Numbered from the stretch's first letter, positions 1 to 7,081 are shown. The stretch: DNA of 15,806 bases from an uncultured Calothrix sp. (GCA_937884685.1 CAKZYM010000458.1:1-15806), one strand, 5' to 3'. A program made the numbers and translations. Notes: a model not told the origin generated them from the letters alone.

Positions 1-50
1 ATTAGCAGTGACACCGCAGTGCCAAGCCAAGTTAATATAAAGTGCAACAT
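1..50 (-). CDS. Partial small membrane protein, phage-holin superfamily IV-like (N-terminus only)
   Basis: Only the first 16 codons are inside the window, starting at an ATG read leftward from position 50. They give MLHFILTWLGTAVSLL, a hydrophobic opening that resembles, from memory, the start of the small four-helix proteins annotated in cyanobacteria as phage holin family (Mycobacterial 4-TMS holin type). Their role in cyanobacteria is unknown. No clear Shine-Dalgarno sequence precedes the ATG. With so few residues the family call is tentative. The alternative is that this edge is the tail of a plus-strand frame open from base 1 to a TGA at 61-63, which I find less convincing. Confidence 0.45.
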   Translation of the reverse strand, partial: MLHFILTWLGTAVSLL

Positions 51-411
51 AGGCTTTGTTTGAGAAAATTATTGATTTGTCTGGGTCATTTACAATAAAC
101 TTTTTGGTATCCGCTCATAAGTGAAAGCTGATAGATAATGCTTTCGGAATAATGGCATCTAATGATACCTTATTATTTTTTGGATATATATTATCTTATT
201 ACGGGTTCTCGTTGCGACTTTAATTTTATTAAGTATCTGAATTTCGTTTGGCAGAATAAGGGTGTAAATTGTTAAGTAAAAGCTGATGCTCTAATAATGT
301 ACAAGGTTTTCAGTTCTGTAACGAATAAATTTTTGCAATAATTCACTTAGAAATTTTATTACATCAGAAATTGCCGATTTGACAAGATATCAGATGGATA
401 TTAGAAATAAT
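51..411. other. Intergenic region without recognisable gene
   Basis: I see no open frame with coding character, no RNA gene and no strong promoter here. The stretch is AT-rich. It must hold the promoter of the leftward gene at the window edge, but I could not place a convincing -35/-10 pair. Confidence 0.5.
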
Positions 412-446
412 AATGGTGCGTTGCGCTCTGCGACAACACACCCTAC
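412..446. repeat. Short extragenic palindrome (REP-like), possible terminator
   Basis: Bases 415-442 form a hairpin: GGTGCGTTGCGC on one arm against GCGACAACACACC on the other, with a TCT loop and a few G-U or bulged positions. Read on the minus strand it begins GTAGGGTGTGTTG, the look of a palindrome scattered between genes in many Nostocales genomes (recalled, not searched). It lies about 35 bp after the stop of the peptidoglycan-binding protein gene, so it could end or protect that transcript. A T-rich tract does not directly follow the stem, so classic intrinsic termination is uncertain. Confidence 0.6.
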
Positions 447-480
447 AAAAAGTTGGATTATTCAATTAATTTACAATCAA

Positions 481-1485
481 TTAACGTTTACGTCTATCTA
501 AAAGAGTCCAAGTAGCTCCTCCGACAACACCATCCGCTTCTAAACCATTACGCTTTTGAAATGCTTTTACTGCTTCTGTTGTTACCGGGCCGAAATCTCC
601 GTCAACACCTTTGAGAAGTCCCAGTTTAGACAGTTTTTCCTGTAATTTGACTACTTGAGAACCTCGCATTCCCGGACGTAAAATCGGTAATCCTGCTGCG
701 GTGTACTGTATTGCTGGGGGTTTTTTCTTTGTGGTTGTACTGCTTCTTCTACGAGTAGTTGTGGTTTGACGAGTACGTGTAGTCGCAGCTTGTCTTTGTG
801 GTTTGGATTTCCTAACGGTATTTCTAGGTTTTGGCTTTGCTGGTGTTGGTTCGGGGTTCTTTTTAGCTGGAGTTGAAGGTCTGGGTTCTGGGGAAGAAGG
901 TCGAACAATCCTAACTGGACTATTTACGGCAGGTGTTATCGTTCTTTGTGTCGAACTATTGACTACCCTAACACTGCTAAAGGACTCTGTAGGCACGGGA
1001 AAAGTACCAGAAGGTGGTGGTGTAGGAGCGTTAGTAACTGAGGTACTATTAACTGAGGTGTTAGTTGCTTGTGTGGATGCAGTTGTGCTAGGAAAAAGGG
1101 TTTGCCAAGTATTGCTGTCTACAACCCCATCCGATTTTAAACCAGCTGCTTGTTGAAAACGGGAAACTGCTGTTCTAGTTGCTTCTCTGAAACGACCATC
1201 AACTTGACCTTGATAAAAACCTAGAAGTTTTAAAGCACCTTGTAATTCTCTTACAGGTACTCCTTCGCTACCCATTTTTAGAGTAGGACGGTTCATGCTA
1301 GCTCCTACAACTACTTGAGCAAGTCTCTGTTGCGGTGCTGCAATTGATACTCTGGCACTCGTTCCTAGTAGCAGAGGAGTTGAGGAAATTACAAGTAACC
1401 AGTAGAACCTATTCCTCGGAAGGAAGCGAAATGATATCAGAGAGCTTAAGTTCTTAATAATACTTAGTTTTCTAATACCCATCAT
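481..1485 (-). CDS. Exported protein with two peptidoglycan-binding (PG_binding_1) domains
   Basis: A 334-residue protein from the ATG at 1485 (a second ATG follows directly). Residues 1-27 are basic, 28-46 are hydrophobic (FYWLLVISSTPLLLG region) and a small-residue site (SIAAP) follows, which together look like a signal peptide. Residues about 67-132 and 267-334 are two PG_binding_1 domains, each with the typical pattern G..V..LQ..L..LG, DG.FG/R, T..AV..FQ...GL..DGVV and a closing TW. A Ser/Thr/Pro-rich linker between them becomes strongly Lys/Arg-rich. I see no catalytic domain, so it probably anchors in or senses the cell wall in the periplasm. The frame stays open to a TTG at 1632 and would then overlap the upstream peptidase gene by 8 bp. 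I reject that longer form because the signal peptide would be internal. A TATACT hexamer at 1533-1538 could be its -10 element. Confidence 0.88.
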   Translation of the reverse strand: MMGIRKLSIIKNLSSLISFRFLPRNRFYWLLVISSTPLLLGTSARVSIAAPQQRLAQVVVGASMNRPTLKMGSEGVPVRELQGALKLLGFYQGQVDGRFREATRTAVSRFQQAAGLKSDGVVDSNTWQTLFPSTTASTQATNTSVNSTSVTNAPTPPPSGTFPVPTESFSSVRVVNSSTQRTITPAVNSPVRIVRPSSPEPRPSTPAKKNPEPTPAKPKPRNTVRKSKPQRQAATTRTRQTTTTRRRSSTTTKKKPPAIQYTAAGLPILRPGMRGSQVVKLQEKLSKLGLLKGVDGDFGPVTTEAVKAFQKRNGLEADGVVGGATWTLLDRRKR

Positions 1486-1624
1486 GGTTTGTGCCCCCGG
1501 CAAATCTCTTACAAATACACTATCTATTAACCAGTATAAAATTAAAATGCCACAGCAGTGTAAATGCTTAAAAAAAACTGCTATCTGTAAGTAATTGATT
1601 CTAAGTAAATCTTCTTCACTGTCG

Positions 1625-2899
1625 CTATACAATTACTCGGCTAATTGCTTCTTCTTGACCGATTACTGACACAAATGGTTCCTTTAAATATTGGGAAGCT
1701 GCTGTGATGGTATCTAAGCTGGTTAAAGCTGCGATATCTTCTTGAAATTTTTGGTCGAAGGCTATTCCCAAACCGATAATTTCATACCATCCATATATTT
1801 GAGCAATTTGTCCGTTGGTTTGTTTTCCTAAAGCGTATTGTCCCAGAATCTTATTTTTCGCAGCTTGTAAGGCATTTTCTTCTAGCTTGCTACTAGAAAG
1901 CAAATCAACTTCTCTTCGCAATCCTTCTAAAGCTATGACGGTATTTTCTGGTGCTGTACCCATGTAGACTACAAAGGAACTAGAGAACTGCCTTGTAGGG
2001 TAAAATGCCGATACATCGTAAGCTAAGCCAAGTTTTTCGCGTAACTCTATGAATAAGCGACTGGAAAGTCCATTTCCTAGATAGGTAGAAAGTAATTTTA
2101 AAGCAGCATAGTCAGTTGAATGTACTGAAGCACCTAGATAACCCAACATAATTACGGATTGCTGTGTTGCTTGGGGGGTAATTACTCGTTGGGGTTTTGT
2201 TTGTGGAAATGACACATCCATCATGGGTAGTTGGGTATCTACCGGATTTTGCCAATCACCAAATAGTTTATCGATTTCCTGTTCTGCATTGTCTTCGGAA
2301 ATACGGCCTGCAATACTAATTACTATGTTGTCTGGGCGAAAATAGGTTTGATAATATTTAACTAAATCCTCCCGATTCAAATTGCTAATAGTTGTTTCAT
2401 CCCCCATTCCCGAAGATGCATAAGGATGATTTTCGTACATCACTTGTCGTAATTGTTCAAATGCAACGCTAAAAGGCTGTTCTTTTTGCAAGCGTACATC
2501 TTGTATCGCAATCCGCTTCTCCATCTCCACTTCAGCTAAAGGAAAAGTTGGCGATCGCAATATTCGAGTAGCCAATTCCAGCATGGGAATAAAATCAGCA
2601 GTAACGGTTTTCAAAGATAGAACAAAGTAATCCGTTGCTGTATCAGCACTCAAAGAAGCTCCAACAGATTCTACACGTTCGGCTATTTCAAAACTTGAAA
2701 GTCCATCACATCCTTTGGTTAATACAGCACCTAGCAAATTTGCCAACCCTGCTTTTTCTGGATTTTCATAACAACTTCCAGCACGAATAAATATTCTAGT
2801 TGCAATTACATCAGCAACCGAATTTTCCGTAACCAGCAGTACTATTCCATTGTTTAACTCTGTACGACGAAGATTCGATGATTTTGGCAAGGTTGTCAT
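1625..2899 (-). CDS. M16 family peptidase homologue, non-catalytic partner subunit
   Basis: 424 residues, the usual length of a single-chain M16B subunit (two LuxS/MPP-like domains). The N-terminal domain aligns with the neighbouring peptidase, but where that protein has HLLEH this one has NLLGA (residues 54-58). The downstream EE ligand region (VVLEEIR) is QD here (AIQDVR, 131-136). The zinc site is therefore absent. It does keep the C-terminal signature around R287 and Y294 (LREKLGLAY), known in the family as the R/Y pair used by the non-catalytic subunit of heterodimeric M16 enzymes. I infer that it pairs with the product of the gene just upstream. Its ATG at 2899 directly abuts a heptamer repeat and has no Shine-Dalgarno sequence. 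It shares strand and probably transcript with that gene, 123 bp away. There is no signal peptide, so it is likely cytoplasmic. One HIP1 site lies inside it. Confidence 0.9.
   Translation of the reverse strand: MTTLPKSSNLRRTELNNGIVLLVTENSVADVIATRIFIRAGSCYENPEKAGLANLLGAVLTKGCDGLSSFEIAERVESVGASLSADTATDYFVLSLKTVTADFIPMLELATRILRSPTFPLAEVEMEKRIAIQDVRLQKEQPFSVAFEQLRQVMYENHPYASSGMGDETTISNLNREDLVKYYQTYFRPDNIVISIAGRISEDNAEQEIDKLFGDWQNPVDTQLPMMDVSFPQTKPQRVITPQATQQSVIMLGYLGASVHSTDYAALKLLSTYLGNGLSSRLFIELREKLGLAYDVSAFYPTRQFSSSFVVYMGTAPENTVIALEGLRREVDLLSSSKLEENALQAAKNKILGQYALGKQTNGQIAQIYGWYEIIGLGIAFDQKFQEDIAALTSLDTITAASQYLKEPFVSVIGQEEAISRVIV
2551..2558. repeat. HIP1 octameric palindrome
   Basis: GCGATCGC, the highly iterated palindrome over-represented in many cyanobacterial genomes. 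It lies inside the M16 partner gene. Confidence 0.9.
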
Positions 2900-2983
2900 T
2901 TAGATTTTGGATTTTAGATTTTGGATTTTGGATTAGGAGTTGAGGATTGGGAGTTGGGAATTAAGAGTTAGGAATTAACAATT
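2900..2983. repeat. Degenerate 7-bp tandem repeat, 12 units
   Basis: Directly upstream of the M16 partner start codon the sequence divides into twelve consecutive heptamers without losing phase: TTAGATT, TTGGATT, TTAGATT, TTGGATT, TTGGATT, AGGAGTT, GAGGATT, GGGAGTT, GGGAATT, AAGAGTT, AGGAATT, AACAATT. Every unit ends in TT, mostly ATT or GTT. Short tandem heptamer repeats of this kind are known from heterocystous cyanobacteria. It fills most of the 123-bp spacer between the two M16 genes, so it should be transcribed and forms the untranslated lead of the second gene. Confidence 0.88.
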
Positions 2984-3022
2984 ATAAGTATTTTTTATTT
3001 TCTACCCCCTCTTCCCCCTCTC

Positions 3023-4300
3023 TTAATCTTCTGCTTTTACTACCGTCACGGCATAATTATCAGGTGAAAGATATTTATGTGCAATCCACTGTAGTTCTTT
3101 AGCGTCAAAAGATTGAATTGAAGAGGGATAAGTTACTGATAGTTCGGCTGAAGCAATAGTATTGTAGTATCCGTAAAGTCCTGCTAATTGGTTTGGTGTT
3201 TCTGTTGAAAAAGCGTAATCATTGCATAATAAACGTTTAGCACGGTTAAGTTCTTGCTCGGTAATTTCTAGGCTAATTAGGTCTTGGAGATGAAGCCGAA
3301 TTAACTCTTCTACTTGCTCTAACTGTTCGGACTCTAACCAAGCATTGATAGTAAATAAGCTTGATTGTTGTTGCAGGGAAAAACTACTGTAAATACCGTT
3401 TACTAATTGTCGATTTTCTCGCAAATCTCTTACTAGTCTTGAAGCTCTCCCTCCTCCCAAGATTACCGAAAGTAAATCAAGACCATAACCAATGCGAAAT
3501 TGTTCCACTCCTGGTGCTAGCCATCCCATTAATAAACGAGCTTGTTCGAGTCTTGGTAGTGAAATTTCTTGACGACGAATTCCTTCTAAAGTTGGTTTTA
3601 TGGGTTTCTGAATGGAAGGATAATCACAGCATGATGGAGCGAATTTATCAAAAGTCCGATTTACCAAATCCCAAGCTTTTGATGAATCAATTCCTCCAGC
3701 AATTGACACTGTGATATTTTCTGGTTGATAGTGGGTACGGTGGAAACAACGTAGTTGCTCAACTCCATATTTCGCTACGTTCTCTTCGCTTCCGAGAACT
3801 GAGCGACCATAAGGATGTTGCTGATAAATGCTTTTGAAAAGAACTTGAAAACCAATCCAATCGGGATTATCTGATGCTTGTCGAATTTCTTCTAAAACAA
3901 CTTTACGCTCTTGATTCAATTCGACTTCTAGTATGGCTGCATTCTGCAATAACTCACCCATTAAGGGTAAAGTTTCTTCAAGATAAGTAGAAGCAGTAGT
4001 TAGTGAATAATGAGCATAATCATAACTCGTAGCTGCATTACTTACTCCACCTAAGAATTCAATGGTTTGATCAAAGACCCCTGCTTTTAATATTTCAGTA
4101 CCTTTAAAAATCATATGCTCCAAAAGATGAGCCATCCCACACCAAGATTCTGGTTCTAGATTAGCTCCTGCTTTAACCCAAATATCTGTCACAACTACGG
4201 GAGTGGTGGATATTTTTTGGTGAATTAATGTTAACCCGTTGTCTATTTTGAAGACTGAGGCTGGAAACACGGCAGTATTTATTGGTATTAGAATATTCAA
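3023..4300 (-). CDS. M16 family zinc metallopeptidase, catalytic subunit (processing-peptidase/PqqL-like)
   Basis: 425 residues. The zinc motif is H58-L-L-E61-H62, and the third ligand lies in VVLEEIR (E137/E138) about 75 residues later, giving the inverted HxxEH plus distal Glu signature of M16 peptidases. An M16 C-terminal domain follows (GGGRASRLVRDLRE region). The position matching the Tyr of the R/Y pair is Asn here, so the missing function is probably supplied by the zinc-less M16 protein encoded next. Expected activity is degradation or trimming of peptides in a closed chamber; the substrate is unknown. No signal peptide is visible. The frame starts at a TTG (4300) and a stop lies five codons upstream, so an ATG start is not available. 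It is the first gene of the pair, behind the promoter at 4392-4421. Right after its stop the transcript is purine-rich (GAGAGGGGGAAGAGGGGG). Confidence 0.9.
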   Translation of the reverse strand: MNILIPINTAVFPASVFKIDNGLTLIHQKISTTPVVVTDIWVKAGANLEPESWCGMAHLLEHMIFKGTEILKAGVFDQTIEFLGGVSNAATSYDYAHYSLTTASTYLEETLPLMGELLQNAAILEVELNQERKVVLEEIRQASDNPDWIGFQVLFKSIYQQHPYGRSVLGSEENVAKYGVEQLRCFHRTHYQPENITVSIAGGIDSSKAWDLVNRTFDKFAPSCCDYPSIQKPIKPTLEGIRRQEISLPRLEQARLLMGWLAPGVEQFRIGYGLDLLSVILGGGRASRLVRDLRENRQLVNGIYSSFSLQQQSSLFTINAWLESEQLEQVEELIRLHLQDLISLEITEQELNRAKRLLCNDYAFSTETPNQLAGLYGYYNTIASAELSVTYPSSIQSFDAKELQWIAHKYLSPDNYAVTVVKAED

Positions 4301-4391
4301 TAATTCTATCAGTTATAATTAAATTTTTATTTACATGAAATCTTATTTAATAAATATCATTTTGGTGGAAAATTTATATCTAAAGATATCT

Positions 4392-4421
4392 TTTATACAG
4401 TTTTAGCTTGTATCCTGTCAA
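4392..4421 (-). promoter_or_regulatory. Sigma70-type promoter of the M16 gene pair
   Basis: On the minus strand a perfect TTGACA (4421-4416), an 18-bp spacer and TATAAA (4397-4392) stand about 95 bp ahead of the first M16 start codon. Transcription would start near 4385 and give a leader of about 85 nt. This is one of the two best -35/-10 pairs in the window. Confidence 0.7.
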
Positions 4422-4784
4422 TAGAGGACTATAAATAAAGTGTTAGCTTCGTAGTAGTTATGCTATTTAAAGTCTAATAGCGTTAAAAATAATAGAAATT
4501 ACAAATAGTAAATTAAGATTAATAAATGTGGTGTAGAACAAGACTGAATCTTTACTTATATTGTGAGTGTCACTCTCGCTTGATATAGAAAACTCGTATA
4601 ATAGGTATGTTCATTCATCAGCAATCAATGACAAAGTTTTATATCAAACTCAATGATTTAATAAGTATTTTTTCTAAATAAATTACTAATAAGCAGCAGT
4701 TCTATATTTTGCCTTAACAAAATGCTTTATCAGAAACCGTTATCTACCTAACTCTAATTTCATATTATCTACAAATAACAAAAC
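4422..4784. other. Intergenic region between M16 promoter and 6S RNA terminator
   Basis: No convincing gene. A small perfect inverted repeat (GAGTG-T-CACTC) sits at 4565-4575. A TATAAT at 4597-4602 stands just ahead of a 24-codon frame (4607-4681), but a suitably spaced -35 element is missing. I see no RNA gene. Confidence 0.5.
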
Positions 4785-4821
4785 AAAGCTCCTTAAATCG
4801 AAAAGTGATTTAAGGAGCCTT
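4785..4821 (-). terminator. Intrinsic terminator behind the 6S RNA gene
   Basis: A perfect 12-bp stem (GATTTAAGGAGC at 4807-4818 pairing with GCTCCTTAAATC at 4788-4799) with a 7-nt loop is followed on the minus strand by TTTGTTTTGTTATTT. The plus-strand side of the stem is followed by TTGAAATTAT and has no comparable run, so the direction is minus. It would end both the 6S transcript and any read-through from purK. Confidence 0.85.
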
Positions 4822-4828
4822 GAAATTA

Positions 4829-5010
4829 TAGTTCACCGCAACGCCGTTTTACCTAAGTTTATGACCTGGTTAAACCAGGGGGGAGCCTAATACCTCGTTT
4901 AAAGTTTCCGGGTACATGCCCGGTTTACTGCCACGAAATTGTTCGGTTCCCATATCATAAAAATCATAGATCACAAAACTGTATGGCAGTCACCAACGTT
5001 GCAGTGCAAC
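4829..5010 (-). ncRNA. ssrS: 6S RNA (RNA polymerase regulator)
   Basis: About 182 nt, the usual length of 6S RNA. The ends pair as a closing stem (CACTGCAACG near the 5' end with CGTTGCGGTG near the 3' end, 10 bp with one G-U). Inside it come a large open bubble and then a long imperfect rod: TTTATGATATGG with CCAGGTCATAAA (11 of 12 paired), TTTCGT with ACGAGG, and a terminal CCGGG/CCCGG hairpin. This closing stem, bubble and terminal rod mimics an open promoter and is the hallmark of 6S RNA, which binds the housekeeping RNA polymerase and is known in cyanobacteria as SsaA. Location directly after purK on the same strand agrees with what I recall for other cyanobacteria. It has its own promoter and terminator. 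A competing fold pairs ACTGCCA with TGGCAGT. The exact ends are estimated. Confidence 0.84.
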
Positions 5011-5016
5011 AAACCC

Positions 5017-5045
5017 ATTATAGCTTTCAAAAATGATGTTGTGTA
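5017..5045 (-). promoter_or_regulatory. Promoter of the 6S RNA gene
   Basis: On the minus strand a perfect TATAAT (5022-5017) lies 17 bp after TACACA (5045-5040, four of six matches to TTGACA). Transcription would start near 5010, which coincides with the expected 5' end of 6S RNA. It lies between the purK stop (5094) and the RNA, so 6S can be made independently of purK. Confidence 0.7.
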
Positions 5046-5093
5046 GTAAATAAATAAAAATATTTTTGGACTATTATTATTTACTCTTCTAAT

Positions 5094-6302
5094 TTATTCA
5101 GAATACCATATAGACTCTATATTCTTAGCAATTGTCATCGCTTCATCACGATTTAATTTATCAAATAAAACTGTAATGTGTCCTAGTTTGCGTCCCGGAC
5201 GAGATTCTGATTTCCCATACCAATGTACATATGCTCCGGGAATTTGTGCTAATTTAGAGCGCTTATCTATATAGTCATGTTTTCGCGTTTCATAACCTAA
5301 TAAATTTACCATAATAGCACAGGGAATTTTCATCGCCACGTTGCCTAAAGGTAAATCACATACAACTCGTAAATGCTGCTCAAACTGAGAAGTATAGCAG
5401 GCATCAATAGAGAAATGTCCGGAATTATGGGTTCTGGGTGCTATTTCATTAACTAATACTTCACCACTATTAGTTAAGAATAATTCTATAGCAAAAACAC
5501 CAACTACTTGCAAATTGTCAAGTACGTTACAAGCAATATCTTTAACAGCTTTTTCTGTCTGAGGACTGATGTCAGCAGGAGCAATAACGCGTCTACAAAC
5601 TTGTTGCTCTTGTTGGGTTTCTACTACTACAAAAGTCGAGATTTCGCCACTTGTAGAACGCGCTGCAATTACAGATAATTCTTTTTGGAAAGGAATGAAT
5701 TCTTCTAATAAATAGCGAGATTTAATTAAATTATTTTTTGGTTTTTTATCCGGATGATTTTGATACAGCTTTTTCTCTAAACTTAACAAGTCCTCAACAA
5801 TAAAAGTTCCTTGACCATCATAACCATGGCGACGAGCTTTCAATACTGCGGGGAATTGTAATTCCGATTCCTGCGACCGATTATTTTCTCTATATTGCTC
5901 TTCTTGAGATTTTAAAACAGTAAACAATGATTCTGGTAATATGAATTTAGGAACTGGTATACCTAAATCTTGCAAAAAACAACGTTGATGGTACTTATCT
6001 AGTAGAGGAGATAATGCTTCAATCCGAGGACGAAAACAAACTTTTTCTGTAGCTAATTGCGATAAAGCCTCTATATTAATAAATTCATTCTCAAAAGTTA
6101 TCGCATCGCAATGTTTAGCTAATTCTGCTGTAGCAGTAGCATCATCAACTGCGGCAAAAATAGTATCGCTAGCAATACTAACTGCTGGGTCATCAGTATT
6201 AGGAGTTTGTACAATTAATTTTACCCCTAACTTTTGTGCAGCAGTACCCATCATTAATGCTAATTGTCCACCACCGATTACACCAATATGCTTCATTTGC
6301 AT
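5094..6302 (-). CDS. purK: N5-carboxyaminoimidazole ribonucleotide synthase (PurK)
   Basis: 402 residues. It catalyses the ATP- and bicarbonate-dependent conversion of AIR to N5-CAIR in purine biosynthesis, upstream of PurE, in the cytoplasm. The N-terminal Rossmann-like domain has GVIGGGQLALMM (7-18) and the conserved FENEF (70-74). The central ATP-grasp fold shows FPAVLKARRHGYDGQG (150-165), LLEEFIPFQKE (198-208), E273 in AIELF, and VNEIAPRTHNSGH (284-296) with the metal and phosphate ligands. Charged loops near 129-149 and 178-197 explain why it is longer than E. coli PurK (about 355 residues). Starts at residue 1 or 3 are both ATG, and neither has a strong Shine-Dalgarno sequence. 6S RNA follows at about 85 bp on the same strand. 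No purE is in the window. Confidence 0.97.
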   Translation of the reverse strand: MQMKHIGVIGGGQLALMMGTAAQKLGVKLIVQTPNTDDPAVSIASDTIFAAVDDATATAELAKHCDAITFENEFINIEALSQLATEKVCFRPRIEALSPLLDKYHQRCFLQDLGIPVPKFILPESLFTVLKSQEEQYRENNRSQESELQFPAVLKARRHGYDGQGTFIVEDLLSLEKKLYQNHPDKKPKNNLIKSRYLLEEFIPFQKELSVIAARSTSGEISTFVVVETQQEQQVCRRVIAPADISPQTEKAVKDIACNVLDNLQVVGVFAIELFLTNSGEVLVNEIAPRTHNSGHFSIDACYTSQFEQHLRVVCDLPLGNVAMKIPCAIMVNLLGYETRKHDYIDKRSKLAQIPGAYVHWYGKSESRPGRKLGHITVLFDKLNRDEAMTIAKNIESIWYSE

Positions 6303-6380
6303 CTTAGAAAATAACGAGTTTTGACACTAGTTTTAGAGTTCCTACCGCAAGCTTTGACGCAAATTTTAACTTACACTCGT

Positions 6381-6782
6381 TTAAAAGATTGCATCGGTAA
6401 AATCAACAGTTGCAACATTTGTATCAATATATGCAGCACCGAGTTATAAAGCTTTGATTAGAATGGCATAACTCATTTTATTTCCTATTCAGTTTACCTG
6501 ATTTAACGGTGCATTCGTGAAATAATATTTATCTAAATTAATTATTGCTATTACTGATACTCCCTACAAATCAGCGCTAGCTTAGATTAGTTATCCCATA
6601 TTGGGATGAGAAAAGTTTGTTGCTTTTAGACTTTCACAAGAAAAATCTCCATTATCAATTTCGACATTACTCAAAGACTCAGCATAAGTTAAACCATTTA
6701 TTACTTCAGCAGTATTATTAAATATCCTAAAAAAATATAAAGATTGGGGTTCATAAAGCCTCAAATAATTAATTAAACACAA
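6381..6782 (-). pseudogene. Decayed pentapeptide-repeat protein gene
   Basis: One minus-strand frame can be read from 6782 to a TAA at 6383-6381 through five internal stops (6593-6591, 6584-6582, 6566-6564, 6491-6489, 6446-6444). The translation keeps a five-residue rhythm with a hydrophobic residue in each unit: AESL, NVEI, NGDF, CESL, ATNF, HPNM, later SADL, then AIINL, DKYYF, TNAPL, NQVN-stop, IGNKM, SYAIL, IKAL-stop, LGAAY, IDTNV, ATVDF, TDAIF. About 20 units are visible. Two stops fall exactly on the hydrophobic position, as single changes from TTA Leu would give. This is the right-handed beta-helix repeat of pentapeptide proteins, common in cyanobacteria. The first open piece (6591-6782) starts only at a TTG after an upstream stop, so the N-terminus is also lost. 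The function of the ancestor is unknown. Confidence 0.62.
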
Positions 6783-7054
6783 CTTATTATGAATCTAAAA
6801 AAAACCTTATGCTTTCGGATTAAGCTTATATCACCAATTAGATGCAAAAGTTAAGCAATATAACCGTTTCTCAAATATATAGAATTATTCTCCAAATATT
6901 GAAATTATTCTTAATCTTAGCTATATAAACATTTATATATGTCTGTTCTCGTGTTCTTATAAATAAATTGTGACTCAAATATCAAAACCTATTCTTTTCA
7001 ATTTAAGTTGATTAATTTGATTAATATACTTATTGCAATTTACATAACTTAATA

Positions 7055-7081
7055 AAATATGGTGTCATATTCACCATATTT
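7055..7081. repeat. 10-bp-stem hairpin flanked by 8-bp direct repeats
   Basis: AAATATGGTG (7055-7064) and CACCATATTT (7072-7081) are perfect inverted repeats around a 7-nt loop. TATTGCAA occurs on both sides, at 7031-7038 and 7081-7088. No T-run follows, so it is not an obvious terminator. It could be a protein-binding site or the remains of a small inserted element. Confidence 0.65.

Noticed and set aside
1..63. Plus-strand frame open from the window edge to TGA
   Set aside because: Twenty codons without a recognisable pattern; the opposite strand gives a more protein-like start.
803..1156. Plus-strand frame of 117 codons
   Set aside because: It is antisense to the Ser/Thr/Pro-rich linker of the wall-binding gene, and its Gly/Val/Leu content simply mirrors that low-complexity region.
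1486..1632. Longer form of the peptidoglycan-binding protein from a TTG at 1632
   Set aside because: It would place the signal peptide in the interior, adds residues without family resemblance and overlaps the upstream gene; the double ATG at 1485/1482 is better.
2900..2983. CRISPR-like repeat array
   Set aside because: The unit is 7 bp, directly tandem and without spacers, and no cas gene is present.
4607..4681. 24-codon plus-strand frame just after a TATAAT (4597-4602)
   Set aside because: The only -35-like hexamer (TTGATA, 4580-4585) is 11 bp from the -10, too close. There is no Shine-Dalgarno sequence, and such short frames are expected by chance in AT-rich DNA.
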